Under the pieces are notes generated by a model. It saw only the letters and a program-made list of their open reading frames with translations. It did not search any database and had not been told where the DNA came from. DNA of 64,000 nucleotides from Pseudophaeobacter sp965641885 (GTDB taxonomy: Bacteria; Pseudomonadota; Alphaproteobacteria; Rhodobacterales; Rhodobacteraceae), in contig OZ282574.1 of assembly GCA_965641885.1 (NCBI GenBank), forward strand, positions 3,596,001 through 3,660,000, written 5' to 3'. The translations under genes were made by a program, and so were the position numbers. Of this stretch, positions 17,043 to 25,835 are shown in pieces. How positions within the stretch are numbered: position 1 is the stretch's first letter; each line of letters opens with the position of its first letter.

Positions 17043-17900
17043 TCAGCCCTCTTTGGCCAGCTTCAGGGCCATCTGATAGACCTTGCGGCGCGGCATTTCA
17101 TGCGCTTCCGAGACGATGGCGGCCGCGTCTTTGACCGAGTTGTCAATCAGGGCGGCGCGCAGATCGCTCTCGATGTCGCCGTCGCTGACCACCACTTCGC
17201 TCAACCGGTCAACCAGCACCACGATTTCGCCCTTTACAGGGGTCTCAATCAGACTGGCGGCCAGATCCACCAGCGGCAGGCGGCGGACCTCCTCAAATTT
17301 TTTGGTCAGCTCACGACACAGCGCCGCCGGGCGATTTCCCAGCACATCGGCCATATCCGCGACGGAGGCCGCCACGCGTTTGGGGGATTCGTAAAAGGCC
17401 AGCGTGCCGGGAATCGCGCTCACCTCTTCCAGCCGTTTGCGCCGGGCCCCGGTGGCATTGGGCAGAAAGCCTGCAAAAAAGAACGCGTCCGTCGGCAGGC
17501 CCGCCAGCGCAAGGGCCGTTGTCACGGCGGTGGCCCCCGGTGCTGTCGTCACCAGATAGCCAGCCTCTGACGCGGCTTTTGACAGGCCATATCCAGGGTC
17601 GGCAATCAGGGGCATCCCCGCTTCCGAGGCATAGGCGACAGATTTCCCCGCCTCTAAGGCTGCCAGCAATTTGGAGCGCGCACCCACTCCGCTATGATCA
17701 TGGTAGGCGAGAACCTGACGATCGCGCAGCGGCACGCCATGGATTTCCATCAGACGACGCAGCGAGCGCGTGTCTTCGGCCGCGATCAGATCCGCCGAGG
17801 CCAGCACATCCAGGGCGCGCAGCGTGATGTCGCGCGCGGTGCCCAGGGGTGTTGCCACAAAATACAGTCCCGGCAACAAATTGACGATCTGATGATTCAC
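17043..17900 (-). CDS. rsmI: 16S rRNA (cytidine(1402)-2'-O)-methyltransferase
   Basis: A 285-residue RsmI of the tetrapyrrole-methylase fold. It 2'-O-methylates C1402 in the ribosomal P-site using S-adenosylmethionine. Motifs: LYFVATPLGTARDITLRAL at the N-terminus, AAEDTRSLRRLM, YASEAGMPLIADPGY and FYESPKRV, all typical. It is the first gene of the minus-strand run rsmI-yraN-gshB and is divergent from the LpoA-like gene, with only 86 bases between the two starts. Confidence 0.95.
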   Translation of the reverse strand: MNHQIVNLLPGLYFVATPLGTARDITLRALDVLASADLIAAEDTRSLRRLMEIHGVPLRDRQVLAYHDHSGVGARSKLLAALEAGKSVAYASEAGMPLIADPGYGLSKAASEAGYLVTTAPGATAVTTALALAGLPTDAFFFAGFLPNATGARRKRLEEVSAIPGTLAFYESPKRVAASVADMADVLGNRPAALCRELTKKFEEVRRLPLVDLAASLIETPVKGEIVVLVDRLSEVVVSDGDIESDLRAALIDNSVKDAAAIVSEAHEMPRRKVYQMALKLAKEG

Positions 17901-17986
17901 GCTGGACCCGCCTTTTTGGTCGTTTATTATCGTCCCAGAACCAACACGGCGCAGGAGCGCCGGACAAGGGGAGTTTCAAGTTCATT

Positions 17987-19159
17987 ATGTTTGCTGTTTT
18001 CAAACGCGCCCGCAAGGCAACATTGATTGCTGTTGCGGCAATTTCGACATTTGCATTGACCGCCTGTGACCCCGTTTCACTGGGAGGCGGGCCAACCATC
18101 AACACCTCAAAACCGGTGCCCGTTGCCCTGCTGGTTCCACGCGGATCGGCACAGTCCGGCGACAGCGTTCTGGCCCAGAGCCTGGAAAACGCAGCCCGTC
18201 TGGCGATTGCAGATCTCAAAGGCGTACAGATTGACCTGCGCATCTATGACACTGCCGGCGATCCTGCCCGCGCCGCCGCCGCCGCCACCGAAGCGGTAAA
18301 TGCAGGCGCGCGTATTATTCTGGGACCGGTCTATGCCGAGGCCGCCAATGCCGCCGGGATTGCCGCTGCGAAAAAGGGCGTCAATGTTCTGGCCTTTTCC
18401 AACACCACCTCCATTGCCGGGGGCAACGTCTTTATTCTTGGGCCAACCTTTGACAACACGGCCCGCCGCCTGACAACCTATGCCAAAGCGCAGGGAAAAA
18501 GCCGGATTGTGATCGCCAGTGGCTCTGACTCTGCGGGTCTGGCGGGTCAGGCCGCCATCCGCAACGCAGCCGCGCAGACAGGATCAACCATTACCAACAG
18601 CATCGATTATGAGCTGTCACAGAAAGGCGTGATCAACGCCATTCCACAAATCCGCTCTGCCACTGGCGGCGGTGCTGCGGATGTATTGTTTCTGACCGCC
18701 ACCACGGCCGGCGCTCTGCCCTTGCTGACACAGCTGCTTCCCGAAGCCGGTGTGAAACCAGAAGACATCCAGTATGTCGGCCTTACCCGCTGGGACGTGC
18801 CTGCGCAGACCCTGGCGCTTCCGGGTGTTCAGGGCGGCTGGTTTGCCATGCCAGATCCCGGCACAGCACGACGTTTTCGGGACCGCTATGAGGCCGCCTA
18901 TGGCGCGGCGCCCCATTCTATTGGCGGGCTGGCCTATGACGGGATTGCCGCGATTGGAGCCCTTGTTGGCGCCGGTAAATCCGACGCTTTGACCGCTGGA
19001 GCCCTGACACAGGGTGCCGGTTTCCTGGGCACAAGCGGTATCTTCCGTCTGCGCCCCGATGGCACCAATGACCGCGGTCTGGCCATTGCAACAATTACAG
19101 ATCAGAAAGTTGTCGTCATTGACTCTGCCCCCAGCCGCTTCACAGGCGCCGGACTCTGA
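17987..19159 (+). CDS. LpoA-like penicillin-binding protein activator (periplasmic-binding-fold lipoprotein)
   Basis: A 390-residue lipoprotein: the signal sequence ends in the lipobox LTAC with Cys27, and the rest has the type I periplasmic-binding fold (VALLVPRGSAQSGDSVLAQSLENAARLAI, then RIILGPVYAEAANAAG). This is the C-terminal module of YraM/LpoA, which in gammaproteobacteria activates PBP1a from the outer membrane. The TPR-like N-terminal half of LpoA is absent. Adjacency to rsmI and yraN matches the E. coli yraL-yraM-yraN neighbourhood and supports the family call. Whether it activates a PBP here or binds an amino acid is open. The best Shine-Dalgarno (AAGGGGAG) is about 13 bases from the ATG, a long spacing. 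Confidence 0.75.
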   Translation: MFAVFKRARKATLIAVAAISTFALTACDPVSLGGGPTINTSKPVPVALLVPRGSAQSGDSVLAQSLENAARLAIADLKGVQIDLRIYDTAGDPARAAAAATEAVNAGARIILGPVYAEAANAAGIAAAKKGVNVLAFSNTTSIAGGNVFILGPTFDNTARRLTTYAKAQGKSRIVIASGSDSAGLAGQAAIRNAAAQTGSTITNSIDYELSQKGVINAIPQIRSATGGGAADVLFLTATTAGALPLLTQLLPEAGVKPEDIQYVGLTRWDVPAQTLALPGVQGGWFAMPDPGTARRFRDRYEAAYGAAPHSIGGLAYDGIAAIGALVGAGKSDALTAGALTQGAGFLGTSGIFRLRPDGTNDRGLAIATITDQKVVVIDSAPSRFTGAGL

Positions 19160-19166
19160 TCCAGCC

Positions 19167-21953
19167 ATGACAGCACAGACCGACCAGCCCGGCCCCAGCC
19201 TCAAATCCGGGCTGATCTGCGATTCTCTGGCCATTTTTGACCCCGTAGGGATCCAGGCCAGGATCGCCGAGCTGGCGCAGAACGTCGAGCGGGACTCGCT
19301 GCGCGGCGAAACCGTCAAACTGCTGAGCGCGGCCAACAAACAGGGCCGCGCCACCATTGCCGAGGCCTTTGCCAAGGCGCCCTTTTCGGCCCGCGCCCTG
19401 ACGCAGTCTTACAGCTATTTGACCGATGGGCTGGTGATGACAGCCTTTCATGTGGCCAGCACCTATCTGCACCCGATTGCCAATCCGACCTCCGGTGAGC
19501 GCATCGCGCTGATCGCCGTTGGCGGCTATGGGCGCGGCGAGATGGCGCCCTTCTCGGACGTCGATCTGATGTTCCTCACCCCCTATAAGATCACCGCCTG
19601 GGCCGAGAGCGTTATTGAATCGATGCTCTACATCCTGTGGGATCTGCGCCTCAAGGTGGGTCACTCAAGCCGTACCATCAAAGACTGCATTCGGCTGGGG
19701 GCCGAGGATTTCACCATCCGCACCGCCATGATGGAGCAGCGCTATCTCATCGGGGATCGCGATCTTGCGCATGAGCTAGAAGACAGGCTGCGCAGTGATC
19801 TGTTCTCGCGCGATGCATCTGAATTTATTGAGGCAAAGCTTGCTGAACGCGACGCGCGCCACCTGAAACAGGGCGAGCGCTATATGGTCGAGCCCAACGT
19901 GAAGGAAGGCAAAGGCGGGTTGCGGGATCTGCAGTCGCTCTACTGGATCGCAAAATACGTCTACCAGGTGCAGGACGTGGCCGAACTGGTGCCGATTGGG
20001 CTGTTCTCGCCAGAAGAGCTCGACAGCTTTACCAAGGCCGCCAATTTCCTCTGGGCGGTGCGCTCCCATCTGCATCTGGCAACCGGACGCGCCACCGAGC
20101 AGCTCAACTTTGATCTGCAGGTCGAGGTCGCCAGCCGCATGGGCTATAAGGATCGGGCCGGACGGCGCGGGGTTGAGTTCTTCATGCAGGAATATTTTCG
20201 CCACGCCACAAGGGTGGGCGACCTCACCCGCATTCTGCTGACCAAGCTGGAGGCAAGCCAACAGAAAGGCGCGCCCCTGCTGGAGCGGATTTTCCGCCGC
20301 CGTCCCAAGGTAAAACCCGGCTACAAGGTGATCCACAACCGGCTTGATGTGGCCGATCCTGATGAATTTTTGACCAATAAGCTGAACCTGTTGCGGATCT
20401 TTGAAGAGGCGCTTCGGACCGGCATGCTGATCCACCCGGACGCCATGCGGCTGGTCACGGCCAATCTGCATCTGATCGACGATAGCATGCGCGCCGACAA
20501 AGAAGCCTGCCGGATCTTCCTTGATCTGTTGCTCAAGCACGGCAATCCCGAACGCGCCCTGCGCCGGATGAACGAGCTTGGCGTGCTTTCGGCCTTTATC
20601 CCCGAATTTGAACCCATTGTCGCGATGATGCAGTTCAACATGTATCACTCCTACACCGTGGATGAGCACACTATTCAGGTGATCTCCAACCTCACCGCCA
20701 TCGAGAAAGGCGAGCTGGAAGAAGAGCTGCCCTTGTCGTCGGAAGTGATCCGCAAGGGCATCAACCGTAAGGTGCTGCTGGTGGCGATGCTGCTGCATGA
20801 CATCGGCAAGGGGCGCGAGCAGGACCATTCCATTCTGGGTGCGCAAATCTCCCGCAAGGTGGCGCCGCGTCTCGGCCTCAACAAGGCGGACAGCGAGACG
20901 GTAGAATGGCTGGTGCGCAATCACCTCTTGATGTCGGACATGGCGCAGAAGCGCGATATCGCCGATCCACGCACCGTGCGCGGTTTTGCCAAGGCCGTGC
21001 AGTCGGTGAAACGGCTGGACCTGCTTTTGGTGCTCACGGTCTGTGACATTCGCGGCGTGGGGCCGGACACCTGGAACAACTGGAAAGCGGCCCTGTTGCG
21101 CGCACTCTATAACCAGACCCGCGAAGCGCTGGACAATGGCATGGAGGCGTTGAACCGTGAACATCGCGGTGCCGCTGGTAAAAAAGCGCTGCGGGCGGCT
21201 CTGCCCGAGTGGAGCAAGGCGGAGCTGAAGCGCGAAACCGGGCGCCACTATGATCCCTATTGGCAGGGGCTGCACGTCACGGCGCATGTGGATTTTGCCG
21301 AGATGCTGCGAGAGCTTGAGGCGCTGAATGACCCTGGTGAAGTGGTCATTCGCCTGCACCCGGATGATGACCGCGACGCGACGCGTGCCTGTTTCGTGAT
21401 GGCAGACCACCCCGGCATCTTTGCGCGGGTTTCCGGCGCGCTGGCGCTGGTCGGGGCCAATGTCGTTGACGCCCGCAGCTATACCACCAAAGATGGATAT
21501 GTGGTCGATGCCTTCTGGATCCAGGACGCCGAAGGCCACCCCTTTGAGGTGAGCCGCCTGCCCCGGCTGACCCAGATGATCCTCAAGACCCTCAAGGGCG
21601 AGGTCATCACCGGCGAGGCTCTGGAATCGCGCGATAAGATCAAGAAACGGGAAAAGGCCTTTAAGGTGCCGACCCATATCACCTTTGATAACGAGGGCTC
21701 GGAGATCTACACCATCATCGAGGTCGACACCCGTGACCGGGCCGGGCTGCTCTATGATCTGGCCCGCACCCTGGCGGGCGCCAATGTCTATATCGCCAAT
21801 GCGGTGATTGCGACCTATGGCGAACAGGTGGTCGATACCTTCTATGTCAAGGATATGTTTGGGTTGAAGTACCATACAAAGTCAAAGCAGGATTCCCTCG
21901 AACGCAAACTGCGCGAAGCGCTCTCTGAGGGTAGCAAACGGTCCCGCTCATGA
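19167..21953 (+). CDS. glnD: Bifunctional uridylyltransferase / uridylyl-removing enzyme GlnD
   Basis: A 928-residue nitrogen sensor that uridylylates PII proteins when glutamine is low and removes UMP when it is high. Domains in order: nucleotidyltransferase with GGYGRGEMAPFSDVDLMF (catalytic Asp131/Asp133), an HD hydrolase with HD at 544-545 (LLHDIGKG), and two ACT domains near 740-790 and 847-900. The start at 19167 is seven bases after the upstream stop; the open frame runs further left inside the LpoA-like gene but is not GlnD-like. The stop overlaps murJ (ATGA). glnD-murJ adjacency is common in alphaproteobacteria. Confidence 0.96.
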   Translation: MTAQTDQPGPSLKSGLICDSLAIFDPVGIQARIAELAQNVERDSLRGETVKLLSAANKQGRATIAEAFAKAPFSARALTQSYSYLTDGLVMTAFHVASTYLHPIANPTSGERIALIAVGGYGRGEMAPFSDVDLMFLTPYKITAWAESVIESMLYILWDLRLKVGHSSRTIKDCIRLGAEDFTIRTAMMEQRYLIGDRDLAHELEDRLRSDLFSRDASEFIEAKLAERDARHLKQGERYMVEPNVKEGKGGLRDLQSLYWIAKYVYQVQDVAELVPIGLFSPEELDSFTKAANFLWAVRSHLHLATGRATEQLNFDLQVEVASRMGYKDRAGRRGVEFFMQEYFRHATRVGDLTRILLTKLEASQQKGAPLLERIFRRRPKVKPGYKVIHNRLDVADPDEFLTNKLNLLRIFEEALRTGMLIHPDAMRLVTANLHLIDDSMRADKEACRIFLDLLLKHGNPERALRRMNELGVLSAFIPEFEPIVAMMQFNMYHSYTVDEHTIQVISNLTAIEKGELEEELPLSSEVIRKGINRKVLLVAMLLHDIGKGREQDHSILGAQISRKVAPRLGLNKADSETVEWLVRNHLLMSDMAQKRDIADPRTVRGFAKAVQSVKRLDLLLVLTVCDIRGVGPDTWNNWKAALLRALYNQTREALDNGMEALNREHRGAAGKKALRAALPEWSKAELKRETGRHYDPYWQGLHVTAHVDFAEMLRELEALNDPGEVVIRLHPDDDRDATRACFVMADHPGIFARVSGALALVGANVVDARSYTTKDGYVVDAFWIQDAEGHPFEVSRLPRLTQMILKTLKGEVITGEALESRDKIKKREKAFKVPTHITFDNEGSEIYTIIEVDTRDRAGLLYDLARTLAGANVYIANAVIATYGEQVVDTFYVKDMFGLKYHTKSKQDSLERKLREALSEGSKRSRS

Positions 21954-23506
21954 AGCCCGTACGCCTGCTTTCGGGCTTTATGACGGTAGGGTTCTGGACC
22001 CTGACCAGCCGCATCCTGGGCTTTGCCCGTGAGATCATGATCGCCGCCTATATCGGCCCCGGCCCGCTGCTCGACGCCTTTGTTGTGGCCTTCCGGCTGC
22101 CCAATATGTTCCGCCGTTTCTTTGCCGAGGGCGCCTTTAACGCCGCCTTTGTGCCGCAGTTCTCCAAACGACTGGAGAGCGGCGAGGATCCGCGTGGCTT
22201 TGCCCAGGACGCCTTTAACCTGCTGACAGCCGCCGTTCTGGCACTGGTTGGGCTTGGCATGGTGTTTATGCCCGGACTGGTCTGGGTCACCGCCGAAGGC
22301 TTTCATGGCAATGAGCGCTTTGATCTTGCGGTTGGCTTTGGCTACATCGTTTTTCCCTATATTTTCTTCATGTCGCTGGCCGCACTGTTTTCCGGGGTGC
22401 TGAATGCCACTGGACGCTTTGCGGTGGCGGCGGCGGCCCCTGTGCTTCTGAATATCTTTGCCTGCGGTGCCATGATGCTGGGGGCCGCTCTGGGCGGTGA
22501 GGTGGTCAACTGGCTGGTCTGGACCATTCCGGTGGCGGGCGTGGCACAGTTGGCGCTGGTCTGGCGTGCCTCCAGCAGGGCCGGCATGCGCTTGCGGCCA
22601 GGCCTGCCAAAACTGACCCCGGCAATGCGCCGCCTGATGCGCGTGGCCCTGCCAGCCGCCCTGGCCATGGGGGTCACTCAGGTCAATCTGGTGGTCGGAC
22701 AGCTGGTGGCCTCGGATATTGAAAACGCGGTCAGTTGGCTGTTCATTGCCGACCGGCTATATCAGCTGCCGCTTGGGGTCATTGGCGTCGCTGTGGGGAT
22801 CGTGCTGTTGCCCGACCTCACCCGGCGGCTGAGCAACGGCGATGACAGTGGCGCGCGCGCGGCCCTTTCGCGGGCCGGAGAGTTCTCTTTGCTGTTCACC
22901 CTGCCCTCGGCCATTGCCTTCATCGTGGTGCCACTGCCGCTGGTCTCGGTGCTCTATGAGCGCGGAGCCACCGGTCCCGAAGACAGCGCCGCCATTGCGC
23001 TGGCCGTGGCAATCTACGGCGTTGGCCTGCCCGCGTTTATCCTGCAAAAGGTGCTGCAGCCGCTCTATTTTGCCCGTGAGGACACCCGTAGCCCGTTCTA
23101 TTATGCGCTGTTTGCCATGGTGGTGAATGCGGGCCTTGCGATTGGCCTTAAACCTGTGGTGGGCTGGATCGCCCCCGCTATTGCCGCCTCGGCGGCGGGC
23201 TGGGCCATGGTGGCGCTGCTCTGGCTGGGCGCCGGGCGCATGGGCGACGCCGCGCGCTTTGATGCCCGTTTCTATCGCCGCACCTTCCGCATCCTGCTGG
23301 CCTCGCTCACCATGGGTGTTGTGCTGTTTATGGCGGTGCAACAGCTCGACTGGCTCTTTTCCCTGCCAAGCTGGCGCTACCTCGCCCTGCTCGGCCTTAT
23401 CCTCAGCGGTGCTCTGATCTTTTTCACCGCCGGACATCTTCTGGGCGCGTTCCACCTGGGCGAGCTAAAAACCTCCTTGCGTCGCAACAGAGCCGGTACG
23501 GAATGA
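21950..23506 (+). CDS. murJ: Lipid II flippase MurJ
   Basis: A 518-residue MOP-superfamily membrane protein with about 14 hydrophobic segments. It carries lipid II across the inner membrane for peptidoglycan synthesis. Typical passages include SRILGFAREIMIAAYIG, DAFVVAFRLPNMFRRFFAEGAFNAAFVPQF, and RLYQLPLGVIGVAVGIVLLPDLTRR. It starts within the glnD stop (ATGA). A structured intergenic element follows the gene. Confidence 0.95.
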   Translation: MKPVRLLSGFMTVGFWTLTSRILGFAREIMIAAYIGPGPLLDAFVVAFRLPNMFRRFFAEGAFNAAFVPQFSKRLESGEDPRGFAQDAFNLLTAAVLALVGLGMVFMPGLVWVTAEGFHGNERFDLAVGFGYIVFPYIFFMSLAALFSGVLNATGRFAVAAAAPVLLNIFACGAMMLGAALGGEVVNWLVWTIPVAGVAQLALVWRASSRAGMRLRPGLPKLTPAMRRLMRVALPAALAMGVTQVNLVVGQLVASDIENAVSWLFIADRLYQLPLGVIGVAVGIVLLPDLTRRLSNGDDSGARAALSRAGEFSLLFTLPSAIAFIVVPLPLVSVLYERGATGPEDSAAIALAVAIYGVGLPAFILQKVLQPLYFAREDTRSPFYYALFAMVVNAGLAIGLKPVVGWIAPAIAASAAGWAMVALLWLGAGRMGDAARFDARFYRRTFRILLASLTMGVVLFMAVQQLDWLFSLPSWRYLALLGLILSGALIFFTAGHLLGAFHLGELKTSLRRNRAGTE

Positions 23507-23533
23507 TCCTGCTATCCGGCACGCCACAGGCGC

Positions 23534-23612
23534 GCGCCGCGCGTCAGCGCGGCGCCATGCCCAACGGGATGTGGCATTTTTAAATGCCGCAAGACGGGCG
23601 GGAGCCTCACCT
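23534..23612. repeat. Structured intergenic element (two strong hairpins) after murJ
   Basis: A nine-base perfect stem gcgccgcgc-gtca-gcgcggcgc (23534-23555) is followed by a conserved-looking cccaacggga, then a ten-base stem with one wobble pair around ggcattt-tt-aaatgcc (23570-23591), and then aagacgggcgggagcc. From memory, this order of hairpin, caacggga, hairpin, gacgggcgggag recurs between genes in roseobacters, so I treat it as a dispersed structured repeat. It may also end murJ and rhomboid transcripts, which converge here. Confidence 0.5.
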
Positions 23613-23651
23613 AGCTGATGCGATCCTAACCGCTTTGATCACACGCAGGTT

Positions 23652-24338
23652 TTAGTCGCGACGGATATTGCCGCGAATGCGTGCCCAGCCGCCGGGCGCC
23701 AAAAAGAACGACAGCCCAAAACCAGTGGCGAAACCACACAGATCAGCCACCCAGTCTTTTTGTCCGCCAAACAACAGACTGAACAACAGCTGTATTCCCA
23801 TCAAAAAGGCAATCAGCGAAAAGGCACGGCTTTGTTGCGCCCCCACCAGCGACAATTGCCGCCACAGGATATAGGTAAAGGCCCCAATCAGGCCATAAAC
23901 GGCCGGGAAACCGCCGATCAGGGGCGCAGGTGCATTCATCAAAACAGCATAGCCAAGTGCGCCGCCAATGGCCGAGAGCACAAAGATGATAACCATGGCC
24001 AGATCGCCCATGACCTCGCCCACCATCTTGCCCATGGCCAGCACAAAGACGCAGACAAACAGCGCATGGGTAAAGGCGCCGTGCACAAAGGCATAAGACA
24101 GAAACCGGATCAGATGTTCGGCCGGCCATTGCCCGGTCTCTGCCATCCACCAAAAGATCTCGGACGAAAAAGCATAGGACTGAAAGGCCTCCAGCCGCCA
24201 GCCAATCGCCTCGGGGCCACCAATGATGCCACGCATGCCCAGCGAAAACGCCGCCTCAATGCCCATGATCACCAGCACCAGCGCCACCACGGCGGGCGGC
24301 AGTGGGTTCACGGGAGAAATATTGGGGTCGCTGCTCAT
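23652..24338 (-). CDS. Rhomboid-fold membrane protein lacking the catalytic residues
   Basis: A 228-residue protein with about six hydrophobic segments arranged as in rhomboid proteases; the HxxxxH pair in the second segment is kept (His86, His91). The catalytic GxSG is replaced by GGFPAVYG at 142-149, so no Ser is available. The segment that should hold the catalytic His reads WVADLCGFATGFGLS (about 196-210), without His. It is therefore probably a pseudoprotease, comparable in principle to iRhoms or derlins, which bind membrane proteins without cutting them. The gene is intact, so this is not decay. It is divergent from trpS. Confidence 0.8.
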   Translation of the reverse strand: MSSDPNISPVNPLPPAVVALVLVIMGIEAAFSLGMRGIIGGPEAIGWRLEAFQSYAFSSEIFWWMAETGQWPAEHLIRFLSYAFVHGAFTHALFVCVFVLAMGKMVGEVMGDLAMVIIFVLSAIGGALGYAVLMNAPAPLIGGFPAVYGLIGAFTYILWRQLSLVGAQQSRAFSLIAFLMGIQLLFSLLFGGQKDWVADLCGFATGFGLSFFLAPGGWARIRGNIRRD

Positions 24339-24357
24339 AATCTACCTACTCCTTGAC

Positions 24358-24396
24358 CTGGCCCATTGATCTGGCCCATTGATCTGATCCATGCCT
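24358..24396. repeat. 13-bp tandem duplication between the rhomboid-like gene and trpS
   Basis: Units at 24358-24370 and 24371-24383 are identical (ctggcccattgat, 13 of 13). A third degenerate unit follows at 24384-24396 (ctgatccatgcct, 8 of 13). The array lies 20 bases upstream of the rhomboid-like start, in the divergent promoter region. Confidence 0.9.
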
Positions 24397-24509
24397 TTTA
24401 TGGGCCTGACAGCGGCTTTCGCCCGCATTCCACGGCCTGCCTGTTGACGCTGCCCAAACCCATGGGTAAGCGACTAGAGTCCATTTTTCCAGACGGGAGT
24501 TTCGCCCTC

Positions 24510-25538
24510 ATGAGCGATACGACATTCACGCCACGCGTTTTTTCCGGCATTCAGCCTTCCGGCAACCTGCACCTGGGCAACTATCTTGGTGCCCTTAAGC
24601 GCTTTGTCGACTGGCAGGCCCGCGATGTCGAGAGCATCTACTGCATGGTTGATCTGCACGCGATCACCGTCTGGCAAAACCCAAAGGATTTGCAGCAATC
24701 CACCCGCGAGCTCTGCGCGGGCTTTATCGCCGCCGGGCTTGATCCGGAAAACTCGATCCTGATCAATCAAAGCCAGGTGCCGGAACACGCGCAGCTGGCC
24801 TGGATCTTCAACTGCGTCGCCCGCATGGGCTGGATGCAGCGGATGACCCAGTTCAAGGACAAGGCCGGCAAGAATGCCCAGAACGCCTCGCTTGGCCTGT
24901 TTGCCTACCCGGCGCTGATGGCGGCGGATATCCTCGTCTATCACGCCACACACGTCCCGGTGGGTGAGGACCAAAAGCAGCACCTTGAGCTGACCCGCGA
25001 CATCGCCGCCAAGTTCAACCATGACTATGGCATTGATTTCTTCCCCATCACCGAGCCGGTAATTGAGGGCGCTGCCACCCGCGTCATGTCCCTGCGGGAT
25101 GGCTCTAAAAAGATGTCAAAATCCGATGTCTCTGACGCCAGCCGCATCAATATGACCGACGATGCAGATGCCATCGCCAAAAAGATCCGCAAGGCCAAAA
25201 CCGACCCCGATGCGCTGCCTTCTGAGGCCAAGGGACTGGAAGAGCGTCCCGAGGCGCGCAATCTGGTCAATATCTTCGCCGCCCTGAATGAGCAAAGCGT
25301 CGATCAGGTTCTGGCAGATGTCGGTGGCAAACAGTTCTCGGAGTTCAAGCCGATGCTGGTGGATCTGGCGGTGGCAAAACTGTCGCCGATCTCGACCGAG
25401 ATGGCGCGGCTGATGCAGCACCAAGATGAGATCGATAAGATCCTCACCCGTGGATCCCAACGCGCCCGCGCTATCACCGCACCAATCCTGCGCCAGACCT
25501 ACGAAATTGTCGGCATGGTGCCGCCGGTCGAAGTCTGA
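24510..25538 (+). CDS. trpS: Tryptophanyl-tRNA synthetase
   Basis: A 342-residue class Ic aminoacyl-tRNA synthetase charging tRNA-Trp. The HIGH-type motif is HLGN (21-24, in PSGNLHLGNYLG) and the KMSKS loop is exact at 201-205. The open frame extends 48 codons upstream, but the ATG at 24510 gives the standard N-terminus MSDTTFTPRVFSGIQPSG. A strong terminator follows 27 bases after the stop. Confidence 0.96.
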   Translation: MSDTTFTPRVFSGIQPSGNLHLGNYLGALKRFVDWQARDVESIYCMVDLHAITVWQNPKDLQQSTRELCAGFIAAGLDPENSILINQSQVPEHAQLAWIFNCVARMGWMQRMTQFKDKAGKNAQNASLGLFAYPALMAADILVYHATHVPVGEDQKQHLELTRDIAAKFNHDYGIDFFPITEPVIEGAATRVMSLRDGSKKMSKSDVSDASRINMTDDADAIAKKIRKAKTDPDALPSEAKGLEERPEARNLVNIFAALNEQSVDQVLADVGGKQFSEFKPMLVDLAVAKLSPISTEMARLMQHQDEIDKILTRGSQRARAITAPILRQTYEIVGMVPPVEV

Positions 25539-25565
25539 TCCAGTCAGAATATGGTCGAGAAATAC

Positions 25566-25597
25566 AAACCCGCCCGGCTCACCCTGGGCGGGTTTTT
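25566..25597 (+). terminator. Rho-independent terminator of trpS
   Basis: A ten-base perfect stem aaacccgccc / gggcgggttt with a ten-base loop runs into a short T-tract (ttttt at 25593-25597). It lies just after the trpS stop and is the clearest terminator in the window. Confidence 0.92.
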
Positions 25598-25631
25598 CTA
25601 TTGCAGCCGCCTGCTTTCAGCCGAGCGCGAC

Positions 25632-25696
25632 CTCAACGCACGACTTCAACGTACAGTGTCAGCGCTCCGTTTCAACGCACGGCTTCAACGCGCAGC
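25632..25696. repeat. Array of five degenerate 13-bp units upstream of the VOC gene
   Basis: Five consecutive 13-base units start at 25632, 25645, 25658, 25671 and 25684: ctcaacgcacgac, ttcaacgtacagt, gtcagcgctccgt, ttcaacgcacggc, ttcaacgcgcagc. The shared core is TCAACGcaC; the third unit is the most diverged. The array sits between the trpS terminator and the VOC gene start at 25836, so it could lie in the promoter of that gene. Confidence 0.88.
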
Positions 25697-25835
25697 TAGC
25701 CCCCCCCCCTCGCCCAGCTTTCCCAACTGCGCTGCCGTTTATACCCGCGCGTCTCTTGAGCCCAATTCTATGGAGCCCTATCGTAAATCAGTTGACGCGC
25801 CTCAAATGTCAAACGTCAGGAAAGGAACACGCAAC

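Noticed and set aside
19776..21875. A 699-codon open frame antisense to glnD
   Set aside because: It mirrors a clearly coding GlnD with all domains. Long antisense frames are common in GC-rich DNA, and it has no family features or ribosome site.
25632..25696. A CRISPR array
   Set aside because: Units are 13 bases with no spacers and no cas genes nearby; they are direct tandem repeats.
25551..25835. A longer N-terminus for the VOC protein
   Set aside because: The frame runs through the trpS terminator and the 13-bp array and encodes low-complexity residues; the ATG at 25836 has a ribosome site and a family-like start.
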